Of a DNA stretch of 64,000 bases, positions 45,771 through 57,989 are shown piece after piece (within the stretch, counting starts at the first letter, position 1; the number at the start of each line of letters is the position of its first letter). This DNA is from Anastrepha obliqua (lineage: Eukaryota > Arthropoda > Insecta > Diptera > Tephritidae): NCBI RefSeq assembly GCF_027943255.1, contig NC_072895.1, positions 81,904,001 to 81,968,000 of the forward strand. Reading direction: 5' to 3'. The translations under genes and the position numbers were made by a program. A model generated the notes under the pieces. The model worked only from the letters and a program-made list of their open reading frames with translations, was not told the origin of the DNA and ran no database searches.

Positions 45771-46320
45771 ACCTCTACAGGATTGAAACTTATTCATCTG
45801 TTATTCTGGTCATTTCTGCGGTTGGTCTTTTGGTCTTGGTCAACATTTTTTTCGTAAAAAAAACACAGAAAAAACCATAGCATTTTAAGTGCTTCAGCCA
45901 ATCAACGGGCGCTTTTAAAAAATTTCAGATTTCTAAATCGGTGTGGTTTGCACATTAGCTACGATAACTGCATGCCTTTTCGTTTCTTGAGTTAACTTAT
46001 AGTCATTCATGCCTTATCTGAGAAAGAGCAAAAGGAAAAATGATTATTTCGGGAAGATAAAGCCACACATAGGTATACATGTTCTCAAATACCGTAAGCA
46101 CCTTGAATAATGTTCTATTGTTTGGCGAGAGAGCAAAGGGTCAAGGGTGCATGCTGATAAGCCAACTCCAATTGACTACGTGGAAGTCAACATTGGAATG
46201 TGATTAGTGAGGCTAAAGAAAAAGTGGTACCAAATTAAACCGGCCGCATGGTTTTCTTAAGATCCAACCGAGGGATCTATAAGCCCGTCAACATTTTTAA
46301 GTACTAATGACCATTTTCTC
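45771..46320. other. Interval without recognised gene
   Basis: No coding or repeat signal recognised. Confidence 0.4.
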
Positions 46321-46452
46321 AACTTACTGAAAAAGCTTCTCATAAAAAACAATTTGCCATTCGGAGGCGGCATAACTCTAAGTATCTTTTTATTCGCAAT
46401 ATCAAGACGCACATCACAAATGATAGGAAGAGCTCGGTCATCCCCAACATAT
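46321..46452 (+). mobile_element. SINE copy, 3' part only
   Basis: Starts near CTGAAAAAGCTTCTCATAAA, then AATTTGCCATTCGGAGGCGG, CAAGACGCACATCACAAATG and AGGAAGAGCTCGGTCATCCC. The head and middle are absent. Diverged. Confidence 0.75.
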
Positions 46453-46499
46453 TGTATGTATATATGGGTAAATAATCTGTGGCAGCTTCGCAGTGAAAA

Positions 46500-46765
46500 A
46501 TAAAGAAATTATTGTGTAGTGACTAACAAATCCATTAATTGTGCCAACTCATATCTTCGATGCTTGAAATCTAATGGACCAGCACTAAGGAATTGTCCAG
46601 AAAAACAAAGTATTTATTTTATGAAGCAAGCGCTGAAAACCGAATGGTGTTATATTTCATCAGGCACATGTGAAAACTTGATAGAATCTATGCCAATACG
46701 TTTAAATGCTGTAATAAAGTCAGCGGATTATCCATTAAATGCTGGTATGAGAGTATTGGATCATA
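46500..46765 (+). pseudogene. Tc1-like transposase C-terminus
   Basis: The frame ALKTEWCYISSGTCENLIES then MPIRLNAVIKSADYPLNA matches the end of Tc1 transposases (EW..I....... LI.SMPRRL.AVI...GYPTKY). The catalytic domain is missing. A mariner follows directly at 46766, so the Tc1 piece was probably interrupted or truncated there. Confidence 0.75.
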
Positions 46766-48055
46766 TTGGGTAGTCGAAAAAGTCTTTTCGTATTTCTAAT
46801 CAAACTTCAACTCATTTTTTTTTATATTTATAATGAACCTTATTAAACCAAATATGTACCATTTTGGTCGACCACCTTTTGCCATTTTTCTTCTAGAGAC
46901 ATTATTCCATCAGTGTAAAACTTTTGTGGTTTCTCGGCGAAGAACTGCGACAAGTAATTTTCATAGGCTTCTCTTGAAGCCAACTTTACTCCATTAAGGG
47001 AGTTCTGCATTGACCGAAACAAATGGTAGTCCGATGATGCAAGGTCAGGGCTATATGGTGGGTGCATCAAAACTTCCCAGCCAAGCTCTCCCAGTTTTTG
47101 CCGAGTCATCAAAGATGTGTGTGGCCTAGAGCTGTCCCGATGGAAGACGACGCCCTTTCTGCTGATCAGTTCTGGCCGTTTTTTTTCGATTGCTTGCTTC
47201 AATCTCATCAGTTGTTAACAGTGAAGTGTAGAATCAATCGTTCGAGCAGGCTGGAGCAGCTCATAGTGGATGAATCCTTTCCAATCCCACCACACACACA
47301 GCATAACCTTTCGAGGCGTCAATCCTGGCTTTGCGACCATTTGTTGAGCTTCACCACCCTTGCACCATGATCTTTTCCGCACATTATTGTCGTATTTCAT
47401 TCACTTTTCGTCTCCTGTTACCATTCGCTTCAGAAATGGTTCGATTTCATTTCGTTTCAGCAAAGAATCGCAGATGTTATATTAATTCGGTCCATTAAAT
47501 TTTGCACAGAAAATTCATGTGGTACCCAAACATCGAGCTTCTTTTTGTAACCAGCTTTTTTTAAATGGTTCAAACCCGTTTGATGATGAATGTTTAGTGC
47601 CTTGGCGATGTCATGGCAACTTATGTGACGGTCCTGGTAAATCTTTTCCCTAATTTCATCGACTTTTTCAACGATAGGTCGACCGGAGCAAGGTGCATCT
47701 TTCACATCGAAATTTCCGGAACGGAAGCGAGCGAACCATTGTTGTGCTATACGAACTGATACAGCATCGTCTCCGTAAACTTCACAAATTTCATTGGTGG
47801 CTTGCATGGCATTCTTCTCTTTTTTATACTCTTTTTCAAAATATAGCGAATTTCTTCATTATTTTCACTCATTTTTGAACAGGTATAACGTTTTTTCAAC
47901 TTCTCCGAATTTAATTTGTTTTTGGTTAAATGAAACTTGAAATGTCACTTTTCTAACACCATATGATATGACACAATGTGATTGGTAGCACTGGAGATAG
48001 ATGACTCCAACGACATCTATTGACAAAATACGAAAAGACTTTTTCGACTACCCAA
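46766..48055 (-). mobile_element. Mariner, full-length (about 1.29 kb)
   Basis: Perfect terminal repeats TTGGGTAGTCGAAAAAGTCT and the following TTTCGTATTT are found in complement at the right end (48026-48055). Length is exactly that of a complete mariner. TA precedes the left end; the right flank is TC, so the duplication has mutated or the end is shifted. The transposase is on the minus strand and broken. Confidence 0.9.
46843..47878 (-). pseudogene. Mariner transposase (DD34D), two shifts and two stops
   Basis: It starts MSENNEEIRYILK at 47878, with a shift near 47820. HTH: AQQWFARFRSGNFDVKDAPC and HISCHDIAKALNIHHQTGLN, then WVPHEF. A small insertion near 47478 shifts the frame. VTGDEK carries Asp-1, but the next codon is TGA where Trp is expected. 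Then KVMLCVWWDWKGFIHYELLQ, a TAA near 47210, FHRDSSRPHTS (Asp-2) and YSPDLASSDYHLF (Asp-3), with 34 residues between. It ends WQKVVDQNGTYLV. All catalytic Asp remain. The disruption load marks it older than the copy at 50559. Confidence 0.9.
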
Positions 48056-49537
48056 TCTTTTAAAGACATTTAATTTGTTTGTTTATTTTTATTTCCCAGT
48101 ATAAAAAAATTGATTAAAGTATACTTTTTTACTTTTTTTTTGACTAAATTGACTGGGCTAAATAAAGGAAATGTGTTTTTTTTTTTCGAAATTTAATTAA
48201 TTTACAGTTCTGAAATTCTATTTTAATCTTGAACAGTGAATACGTACGATTAAGCGTTTGAGTCGCTGTATGTAAAAGTGCGTTACAATTTAATAGCTGT
48301 CAACCAAACACCTGTGAAGTTCCTTTTTCTAATAATACAAATTTTAGTTCGTACTGTATTTCATAATAGGTATATGCTTGAATGTATGGCGCAATTCTAT
48401 CCCGTATGCTGCAGATGTTGGAAAGGCAATACTGAAGAAGAGCCTTAAATTCGAGGATATTAATAAAATGAATCAACATCGCTTGAAAATGTGCAAATAG
48501 TAGGAATGAAGGCAGTAAAACAAACAAATACGTGTCTGGCAATAAAAGCAGCGTCAAAAAGTCAGTGACAGAGACAATTACAAAGCCGAAACAATAAAAA
48601 TCTACATACACACATCCATACTTACATAAGTAGCGACAATGAAAAAAGCTTAATTAAATTGTTTGCGGGTATTAAAATGGCAAAGAGAAATAAAAGAAAT
48701 AAAAACAAAGGGAACCGTCGTCAAAGGGCTCAAATGGTAAGCGGCATCCCAAAGACCAAGGGTTAGAGATTGAAACAGAAATGGGAAAAAGGAAGAAGAA
48801 ACAATTTTGCGCTACTGTGAAGGAAGTTGAAAACAAGGCAGAACACAAGCAAAATAAAAATTCACAGGAGATGAGTGTGAGGCGAACTAACAAAGACAAT
48901 GACAAAGATATAAAATATTGTATAATATCAACATAATATTCGAGCTATTTAACCCTTTAAAACCCACAAAGAAGCGCTTATGTGGTGAAACAAAAGGATG
49001 TTAGTATGGCGTAAAGGACAAAAGAGGGCACGCCGTTGCTTATTGTTTGTTGTTTGGTGTTATCAAGGAAGTGCTGAAGGAAGTGAATGGCAACAATAGC
49101 TGAAAAAAATCTAATGAAAATAAAAGGAAATTAAAAATGTACAGTAAATGTGAAAAACAAAGTTAATATGTGTTGGTGTGCGTGTGTGTTTGTGTTAGGA
49201 AAACAAGTCGTGTTGCAAAGGAGGCGAAGCGCCGGAGATGAGTGAAGTGGCTGTAATGCGCCTGAAAATTCGCTAGCGAAATTAGAAATCCTCGACGTGA
49301 CAGAAAAAGCATAAATAAATGCACAAATTTGATATAAATGTAATAAAAATTTGAAAAAAAAGATTTCTTTAATCATTTATTTCGGAGAAAATTGGAGAAT
49401 CTATGTAGAAGTGCCCATATTTTAATAAGAAAAATAGTTAAGAACAATTTGGATGCCGTCAATTAGTTTGAAAAGTTTACTTTGTTACTATTTACTTATT
49501 TTCAGACTAATGCAATAAGTTAAATGTTACAAACAGA
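48056..49537. other. 1.5-kb interval without recognised gene
   Basis: A-rich on the plus strand (48590-49160). No domain or TIR recognised. Possible single-copy sequence. Confidence 0.4.
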
Positions 49538-50190
49538 TTAAGGGGGCAGCTCCTCCAGTACTTTCAAATATTCCTTTTTTTATTGCCTTAAAAATTCATT
49601 TAAAATCTAAATAATATCTTTTCAATGTTTAAAGCTCCTTAGAAAGTCTGAAAAGTCCTATAAAGTCAGTAAAGTGATGAGCATCGAACGGAAGATGAGT
49701 AAGAATGAAAACTTTAATCACATTTTTCTCGAAACATAATACGTTTTTTTCCGCGCTGTCGAATATAACTCAAAAAGTAATAAAGATATTAACTTACAAT
49801 TTTACAAAGATTTTTTTTAACATATTGGCCTTTGCATGCACCTCAAAATTTAACTAAAAATACTGTTTGGATTAGTTTGTTTATAAAAAAAGTGTAATTT
49901 TTTTTTTCGTACTTAAAATTTTATATTTTTTTGTCATTAAAATAAGTAAACGCAAATCTAAATAACTTATTTTAAAGAAAAATTGTTGTCTGTTTGATTT
50001 CAGTTGATTACAAGAGGCTGTACATTCCACCTTGCAAATTAAAGGCGCCACGTTTAAGCAGCTGTACCGCCACCATTATTATCATCGAAGCATGAATATT
50101 AATATGTAATTTATTTTAAGATAATAAATATTTCGAGTTTTTCGCAAAAAAATTATTGAAAAAACTCGTTGTCTGGAGGAGCCGCCTCCA
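49538..50190. mobile_element. TTAA-class MITE with decayed right end
   Basis: TTAAGGGGGCAGCTCCTCCA at 49538 has a partial complement CTGGAGGAGCCGCCTCCAAT at 50173-50190. 14 of the first 20 arm positions match, but the right TTAA is lost. The start is identical over 12 bp to the 339-517 element. Interior is AT-rich and non-coding. Confidence 0.6.
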
Positions 50191-50558
50191 ATGAATGTTC
50201 GTTTGACTCGACGCGATGAAATGATGAGTGATCGTAACGAGCGTAGCAAATTTACCCTCCACCTTAAAAGGTCTAAAATGAAAAGAACTGTTGGGTCTCG
50301 ATTAGCAGAGACTGCAATTCATTATACTCTACGACAAAATCAACTTTTTTTTTCTGCGTATTGGATCAAACCAATTTTTTTTTTAAGATTGAGTCATAAG
50401 TAAAAAAGTAACATCTCCGATTCACGAAGTTAGCTTCCAATTTCGAGATATGAGTCTTCGAAGTTCGAAATAGAGGCTTTATTAAAAAACTATTTAAAAT
50501 TAATGTGTGTAAATAAATAAAAAAAGAGGAATATAATCGTGATCCCTGGTTCCATCTA

Positions 50559-51829
50559 CGAGGGTGTATTGATAAGTCTTTAGAATGAAAAACTAGACAT
50601 TGGTTTTTTAACAAAAAATTGATTTATTTTTCAACATAATCTCCTTTTAAGTCAATACAATTTTTCCAACGCTTTTCTAACATATTTATTTCTTCTCTAA
50701 AATAAGTTTTTTCAAAACCTTCAAAATAAGCATTTGTTTCAGCTATAACTTCACTATTTGACACAAATCTTTTTCCGCCGAGCCATTTTTTCATATCTGG
50801 AAAAAGGAAAAAGTCACTGGGAGCTAAATCTGGCGAATATGGCGGATTAGGGAGCAATTCATAGCCTAACTCATTTATTTTTTCCTGCGTTTTCCAAGAT
50901 GAATGTGAAGAGGCGTTATCATGATGAAATGTGGCCGTTTTTGCTTAATATTTTGGTCCAATGTATCCAACAAAGATGAATAATATTCAGCTGTGATGGT
51001 TTTACCCTCTTCAAGATAATCTATGAAAATTATACCTTGTGCATCCCAAAAAATAGATGCCATAACTTTACCAGCTGATGCAACGACCTTTGCCTTCTTT
51101 GGAGCACTTGAGCCACGTTCTACCCATTGTTTGGACTGTTCTTTAGATGCTGGTGTATAGTGGTGGATCCACGTTTCATCCATCGTTATGAAACGATGCA
51201 AAAATTCCGATGGATTTCTGTTAAACATGTCTAAACCAACTTTTGAAGTCGACATTCGGTTCATTTTTTGCAGAGGAGTTAGCAAACGCGGCACCCATCT
51301 TGCTGAAAGCTTTTTCATACCCAATTCATCATGTATTATGTTATGCACACGTTCATAACTAATGTTCACAATGTCAGCAATCTCTCTCAATTTAATTCTT
51401 CGATCTTGTGTGACAATTTTGTACACTTTTCCCACCGTTTCTGGAGTCGTTACCTCTTTTGGCCTCCCAGAGCGTGGATCATCTTTGGTGCTTATCCGAC
51501 CATGTTTAAACTCGTTTACCCAATTGTAAACTGTTGCATTTGAGGGTGCATGTTCCCTTAATACTGTCTGCAACTCCTCAATAATATGTTTCTGGTTTAA
51601 ACCTTTCAAATGAAAGTATTTTATAATAGCACGAAGTTCACTTTTTTCCATTTTTAATAAAAATACAATAGTGTTTTGCAAAAATAATTCTCAAAAAAGT
51701 ACCGTTTGACCATATGTTATAAAATTTTGACAGCTCGCTTTTGACAGTTCACTTTTAACGATCACAATAATTAAGTAAATTAATGACCGATAGATGTCGC
51801 AATTCTAAAGACTTATCAATCCACCCTCG
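50559..51829 (-). mobile_element. Mariner, full-length, intact TIRs and TA duplication
   Basis: CGAGGGTGTATTGATAAGTC at 50559 is paired with its complement ending at 51829 over about 27 bp with one mismatch (ATTGATAAGTCTTTAGAAT shared). TA sits exactly outside both ends (50557-50558 and 51830-51831). The 1271-bp length is canonical. This is the best-preserved transposon in the window. Confidence 0.95.
50624..51651 (-). pseudogene. Mariner transposase (DD34D), one frameshift
   Basis: Start chosen at MEKSELRAIIKYFHLKG (51651), where related proteins begin; an upstream in-frame ATG at 51681 adds ten hydrophobic residues. HTH regions: ATVYNWVNEFKHGRISTKDD and IKLREIADIVNISYERVHNI, then ARWVPRLLTP. 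FITMDETWIHHYTP carries Asp-1, KVMASIFWDAQGIIFIDYL follows. One missing T in the TTTCATCATGA stretch near 50935 shifts the frame just before HHDNASSH (Asp-2). The rest stays open: PYSPDLAPSDFFLF (Asp-3, 34 residues after Asp-2) to the terminal KGDYVEK. There are no internal stops otherwise. Very young loss. Confidence 0.93.
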
Positions 51830-53194
51830 TATTTAATTAGCAAATCACTTTTTTCGTAGAAAATTTTATTATTATTTCTTTTTTGTTACATTTTTTTTTT
51901 TTAATTAAACTATGGGTTTTTTTATTTTAAAAGTTTTGTTTTTAATTTCAATGTACATACAAGTATTTAACTATGCATTTCAAAGGAAAGAGCGTTTAAT
52001 CAGCTTTACAACAACAATGTTTTTTTTATTGGTAAAATTTTTTTGTAAAATATGAGTAATAATAGTAAAAAAGCTATTCAAAAATACGATCGGATGATTA
52101 ATTTTGCGCCACCTATTATTGTATAAAAAAGTGTAAAATCGCAATTGCTAAAAATACCGTTAATTTTTGTATAATGTTTTTCTTTGACGATGTTGAGCAT
52201 TTTCTGCATATGACAAATGCCACGCCATTAATTGCTGCACAGATTAACTTTCATAAATTCTCAAGTAAGCAAGCAAATTCTGCTCGTAAAAAGATTCAAA
52301 AAAATCGTTGAGGGTAAATGATGTTCATCTAAAATATTAAGGTTGATGTATTTCAAGTTACATTGTAGTCAAATGCTGACATAATCAAAATTTAAATTTT
52401 CAAATTTGGAATTAAATTTTTTGTAAGAGCCACGGATCCTGCTATACTCCTCACTTATATGAAGTTTGATCACTTACACTCGTACCTATAGCTTCATGAG
52501 GTATCGAATTTTGGTAATTACTACAAATTTAGCGTTTAACTTATTACACATAAACATAAATATATATTCAAAATATTTAAAAATTCGTAAATATTTTATG
52601 TTCGGCCATAAACCGCAATTTACGAACACATACAACACACAATACAACGGAAAACTAAATTCTATGTTCAGCATAACTAGAAATATATTTCGCAAAATTT
52701 TCAAACTACAATAAAAGAGTTTGTGTGTATGTAATTATTTATATTTTACTTTTATGTTCATATATACTCTGGCATCCACATATTCACTTCTACTCAATAG
52801 ACAGTTAATTTGTATGTTTAAAATACTTTCAATGCTTTTGAAAAATGTAGATGCAATAGACTGGCCTGGGATTTTTGGCAAATTAAATTATAAATTCGTT
52901 TTACAACAAAGCATACGCATTGCTGTTTAGACTAACACTCAAACAGAAATATAAAGTGTGTGTGTGTATGTAAATGTAATCACTTCGAAAATTGCTAACA
53001 AGTTTTTAATACCTATTATCAAAAAACAAAAACAAACAACACAAAACTAACAAATCTATAATTGAGGCAAAATGCCAACCATTCGAAGAATTTCAGCCAC
53101 AACAGCGCTTTGTAAATACAAAGGGTATTTCAAAAGTGACGCCCACATATCAGTAGTGAATATGATAATTTCCTACCTTTTTCTTCACTGACCG
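51830..53194. other. AT-rich interval without recognised gene
   Basis: At 52100 GCGCCACCTATTATTGTATA weakly resembles the right end of the 41014 element. Nothing else recognised; short TG repeat at 52960. Confidence 0.4.
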
Positions 53195-54120
53195 CGCTAG
53201 GATGGAAGTTGGGGCAGGGGTTTCAGCTAAATCAGCCAATTTATCTATGACCTTAAAACTGTCGAATACTGCTAGTGTTTTTCAGGCAGAAATCTTTGCG
53301 ATTCTGCAGGCATGCAAAATGCATAGGGAACGTATAAGCGAGGGATATATTAACATTTTCTCCGATAGTCAAGCTGCGATCAAGACACTGGCGATGCCAT
53401 GGTGCAGATCCAAACTAGACAACTCCTGAAAGGAGGAAATCAAATCTCTTGGTTGTGCAGGTAACATTTCTCTGATTTGGGTTCCAGAACATAGGAGTAT
53501 AGAGGGAAATGAAATTGCAGATGAGCTTCCCAGGAAGATGTCGGCGGCTGAATTGATTTCAGAGATCTCCTAACCGGTCATCGGCACCCTCCTGACTGTC
53601 ACTAAAGGGGAATTGCATAACTTATTTCGCAGAAATGTTGGAGCCTCATTTCTCCGTGCGCTATTTGGAAAACCTTTTGATCCCACTATAATAGAGGTAG
53701 GTCTCTGAAAGTCTTAATACTCCACGCCTTTCAATTTTCCAAACTCGTAGCTGTGTTTACCAGTCATTGGACGATCGGTACTCACGTGGAAAAGCAGGAG
53801 TTACCATATCATACCCATTGCAAAAGTTATGGGGAACTTTCAGAGAAGGAGACTGTTGAGCACTTTCTCTGTAAATGTGCAGGTTTGGCAGCTAGACGAG
53901 TAAGATTATCGGGAGTTTCTTTCTTCTACAGCCTGGGGCAGTGCGCCAACCAAAATCCCAGCAATTTTCACCACTACATCAAGAGCTCTGGCCGGCTGTA
54001 CATATCTGCCGGTTGGAGGTCTCATAATGGTATCGAAACGGCGTTTAGTGCTACTCGGGGAGTGCCAGACTGGTCCTTCAACCATTTCGCCTATCTACTT
54101 ATGGTAATTCCTAGACGGTA
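53195..54120 (+). pseudogene. LINE RNase H and zinc-knuckle end
   Basis: The frame starts with MEVGAGVSAK (just after the expected DGSK), then LSNTASVFQAEIFAILQACK (Glu of QAE), INIFSDSQAAIKTLA (Asp) and, after a stop, ISLIWVPEHRSIEGNEIADE. In that last block the active-site GHR is EHR with His retained. The C-terminus HTHCKSYGELSEKETVEHFL then CKCAGLAARRVRL keeps the H..C part of the knuckle but one Cys is Tyr. It is a third independent RNase H LINE, closest in plan to 38650-39970. Broken by several stops. Confidence 0.85.
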
Positions 54121-54154
54121 ACTGTTTTTATATAATCGTTGACATTTATCAAGT

Positions 54155-54900
54155 AGACAGATGTGCAATTTTACAAGATTGAACAACGCGTTAAAATTAT
54201 TGAAATTTATTATGCAAATATTCGATCTTGAAACAACAACATATCGCAAAATTCGTGATTGTTTTGTTGGAAATAATAGTCCCAATGAGTTGAAAATTCA
54301 AAAATTGGTAAACAATTTGAAGAAACAGGTTCTGTCGATTGGAAAAAGGACTGATAGAACAAAAACTGGACAAAAACTGGAAAATCATTACATCCATTAA
54401 AATATACTGTTCGGTGTAGTTTTTGGGCTGATGGAATAATTGGGCCGTTTTTATTCGAAGATGAAAATGAAAGAGCTGTCTCTGTCAATGGACATCGCTT
54501 TTGGCAACTGATTGAAGATTTTTCTGTGGTCTGAGCCTGCAAGAAGAAACATAGAGGATCTTTGTATTTAACAGGAAGGAGCCGCAAGTCGCAAAACACA
54601 GGAAAATATTGCATTATTGCGATCTAAGTTTTCCGGTCGATTAATTTCACGTAATGGTGGCAGTAACTGGCCACCTAGAACATGCGATCTAACTGAACTA
54701 GACTACTCTTTGTGAAGTTTTTTGAAAAGCAAAGTCTATATGAACAAGTCAACAACGCTTCCAGTGCTGAAAAACAGCATTCGAATTGAGATTTGCTGAA
54801 GTCAATGCGTTAATGTGTGAGCGAGTCATTGAAAATTTTGATTCTCCTGTGACAGCCTGTAGACGTACTCATACGAGTAGCGGTGAATGATGCCATGTTC
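54155..54900 (+). pseudogene. DD41D-type transposase remnant, distinct lineage
   Basis: Plus-strand frames: YKIEQRVKIIEIYYANI (HTH start), VRCSFWADGIIGPFLFEDEN then ERAVSVNGHRFWQLIEDF, QEGAASRKTQENIALLRSKF, SGRLISRNGGSNWPPRTCDL and TELDYSL. The second catalytic position is Glu (QEG) rather than Asp, and 41 residues separate it from the third Asp. The tail VCERVIENFD..VTACRR fits the family. The first catalytic Asp block has been deleted between the HTH and FWADG. It is clearly diverged from the 23741/62918 pair. Confidence 0.75.
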
Positions 54901-56303
54901 ACATATAATTTGTAAAGAGCCATATTTTGAATAAAAATTGTGAAACTAGAATGAGTCTAAATTGTTTCATGTTTTTCTTTAAAACACCATCTAGGCGCGC
55001 CTTTTGAAAGAACCTTTAGAATATGCAATTGCTTGCGTCAATGTTGTTGTAACACATTGTTGTTGTATGCATTGAGTTTAATAAGTTAATAAATAAGTTT
55101 ATGATAATGAAATACAATTCAGGTTTTCTGAACAAAAAGTTTGAAGATTTTATAAAAAGAAAAAAAATAATGTAACAAAGTGGAACAAAATGAATCATTA
55201 TTTTTTGTTTTCGCATAACTTTTTATTAAACAACAAAAAAAAATATTTTGACTGATAGAAATATTTTTTTACCTTTACGCGCTCCATTGGCTGTCTGTTG
55301 GTGTACTGCAGCTGTTCGGTTGATTGGCGTACGACTCCATTGAGAAAATTATAGTTATCTTTATTTTCTAATGGGGTGATTACGTTTATGCCACTTTGTA
55401 TTTAAAAAATTATTAAGACATATTGAATGCAAAATATGATTGTAAACCAACCTACACATAAAGAAAATAGAAACGCTGTTCTTGCAAGATGTGTTTTACG
55501 TTTGCCGAGACTATCGCATTTCTCAGTTACCCTTGTAATTCAAAGTATGGCTTGGTAGTAAAAGTATTCCTGTATTCTGTACATTTCAAAGTTGGTTTTT
55601 TCGAGCTTTTACGAGCAAATTTTGTCTAGTATTCAATAATTAATTCCATGAGCCACATCGCATTGTTCGACTTTTGATAGGGCAAAGTAGGCAAGTACTT
55701 ACAAAATTACCCGGCTTACATTCTATCCTTAAGCAATTGATTGCAAACGATACTATTTTTCTGAAGCCTTTTGCATAGTATCGATCATCTGATCCTAATT
55801 AATATTGTAAGTTATCTAATTTCGACTCTCATGCGGCATTTTTGCGATCGATTCGATCGTAAATGACTAAAAGGCGGTGTTTAGTCGCAATTGAAGGTAC
55901 ATCTTCTGAATCGCTCAGTGCCTCTCAATTTAATGTCCCATATTGAACTTAGATGGCAACATAGATAAAATTAAAAATAAAGGCCTCTTTTTCTCGCCAA
56001 GCGTTAGCAAGTGGAGACAGGGAGCAGAGAAGTGGCGAATAGAAGAGACCTTAAATATCTTGCTAGATGTTAATCATATTGTATGCTTCTCTTGACCTCT
56101 TAAAATATTTAAGCGGGTATTATATATAAATTATTATTAAAAAAGGTGACAACAACCAAATAATTTCTGCAACGAAATACTGTACTGATACACTACCCAT
56201 TATACCGAAAAGCATCGATTTCAATGTTCTCAGGAAGACTGTTCATGTATAGCTTGAAATGTTTTTAAAATATTAAAATAAGGCGTAGCTGGTTATAATT
56301 GTA
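54901..56303. other. 1.4-kb interval without recognised gene
   Basis: AT-rich; nothing recognised. The right end of the preceding DD41D element may reach about 54980. Confidence 0.4.
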
Positions 56304-56702
56304 TAGGGTTATTCAATAGGTGCGCTTCAACTTTTTTCCGATAGGGAGGGCGAACGACGCAATATTTTTTATTTTTCGCTTGTCATTTGTAAACTTCATT
56401 AGTATACATTTCATCATGGAACGCTACACACTTGAGCAACGATTGAGCTCAGAGCCAATATTGAACGCGAAATTGCTAGAATTTCGGCCGATTTATGCAA
56501 AAGAGTGGTCGAAAATTGGGTTCAACGATTGGACTTCGTAAAACGTGCACACGGTGGCCATGCAAAAGAAATCGAATTTCATACTTAAATGTATATGTTC
56601 AAACTCGATAATAAAAAAAAAAATAGTTAAAAAAGTCAAACCGTTTGTGTTTTATTCAAAAAAGTTCAAAAGTTGAAGCGCTCTTATTGTAAAACCCTAT
56701 AT
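56304..56702 (+). mobile_element. Mariner-like deletion derivative, copy B (399 bp)
   Basis: TAGGGTTATTCAATAGGTGC (56304) and AGTTGAAGCGCTCTTATTGT then AAAACCCTATA at the right are the TIRs. Outer TATA repeats obscure the TA duplication. The plus strand keeps MERYTLEQRL and then jumps directly to SSEPILNAKLLEFRPIYAKE, the C-terminal region in a different frame. Same family as 8652-9205 but a larger and independent deletion. Confidence 0.88.
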
Positions 56703-57048
56703 ACATATATGGATGAATGTTTTTTTAGTTCAGTAGTTCCAGATATTTCCCAGAAAATACAAGGAAGCAAATCTTTCTCTTTATTTAATAGTATAGATAA
56801 AGTTTTTTTAATGAACTTTGAAATGAAATGTCATCAATTTGGTTGTTGATTTTCTGAATGAGCTCATATTTTGTCCCCTCCGAAAGCTTCGTGTAACTTT
56901 TTTTTAATAAATAAAAATATTAAAAAAAAAAATGTTCTCCAACACTTCAATTGATAAACTCTGTTAGAGTAGGAATCCAAAGAAAATTGAGAGTTATTGA
57001 ACACAAACTTTGTATTTTAAAAAGTAAAGCGAAGCCACAATAATCTAT

Positions 57049-57245
57049 ATATACATATATAAAAAGAAGTTACATTTCTTTGGTAATCTTATAACTCAAG
57101 AACCGCCGAACCGATTAACACAAAAATTTCAGAGTTCTTTTCTTTCTTTGAGGAGGTGGTTTGTGTGAAGTTTGATTGAAATCGGTGCAGCCGTTCCTGA
57201 CATTTTATGTGAGTAATGGTTTCCTCTCATACGAAATGCCTGTAA
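57049..57245 (+). mobile_element. Helitron-like module, copy 1
   Basis: ATAACTCAAGAACCGCCGAA, CCGATTAACACAAAAATTT, GAGGAGGTGGTTTGTGTGAA and GAAATCGGTGCAGCCGTTCC form a block of the CGAACCGATT...CGGTGCAGCCGTTCCTGAG type. I recognise it from Helitron/Helentron non-autonomous elements in insects. No Rep-helicase is present. Recognition is from pattern memory, not alignment. Confidence 0.5.
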
Positions 57246-57349
57246 TATACTGTTTCTTGAAATAATTTTGAATGTTTTGCTGTTACATTCAAATACTAAT
57301 ATATTGTACTGAAAGAATACCACGTGCAAGACGAGCAAACATTCTATAT

Positions 57350-57512
57350 ACATAAAAATAAGTTACATTTCCTTGGTAATATTATAACTCAAGAGCAGTT
57401 CTTTTCTATCTTTGAGGAGGTGGTTTGTGTGAAGCTTGATTGAAATCGGTGCAGCCGTTCCTGAGTTATGAGAGTTTATGTGAGTAGTGGTTTCCTCTCA
57501 TACGAAATGCCT
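57350..57512 (+). mobile_element. Helitron-like module, copy 2
   Basis: Repeats the 57049 block in the same orientation, from AAGTTACATTTCCTTGGTAA to CATACGAAATGCCTGTATGG. It lacks the ACCGCCGAACCGATTAACAC segment and keeps CCGTTCCTGAGTTATGAGAG, which copy 1 has partly lost. Each copy therefore has a deletion the other lacks. Confidence 0.55.
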
Positions 57513-57989
57513 GTATGGGGAAAACAACAACAAATACACAGCCGCTTTTGAGCGTTTCTGTTGTACTGTTGTGGTTGTATTGTAAGTGTATTATGTTATT
57601 GTAATATTAATTTTGGACGAAAATATTATATAATAAAAACTGGAGCATTCAAGGAACTGGAAAAACATTTTTAACTTTATTTATTTTAGCATAATTTATT
57701 TAGCGTAAGAAATTGAAATGGAAATTAAAGAATCAAAGTTTAATTACAAGTTTTTATCGGCTCTTTCACCTCACCTGTATATAGGTGACCACCACAATCA
57801 AATTTTAAAAAAGTACAGAAAAGGCTATTGTGACATCTTTAGAAAGTATGTTGAATGAAAAAAATCAACTACATAATTCAACTGTTTAAACATTTTACGA
57901 GTTCTATAAAGAAAACTTAATATGAAAAATTTCTTACGATATAAAAAAACATTTTATGTATGGTGGTGCGAAGCCAACTGGGAAATGCT

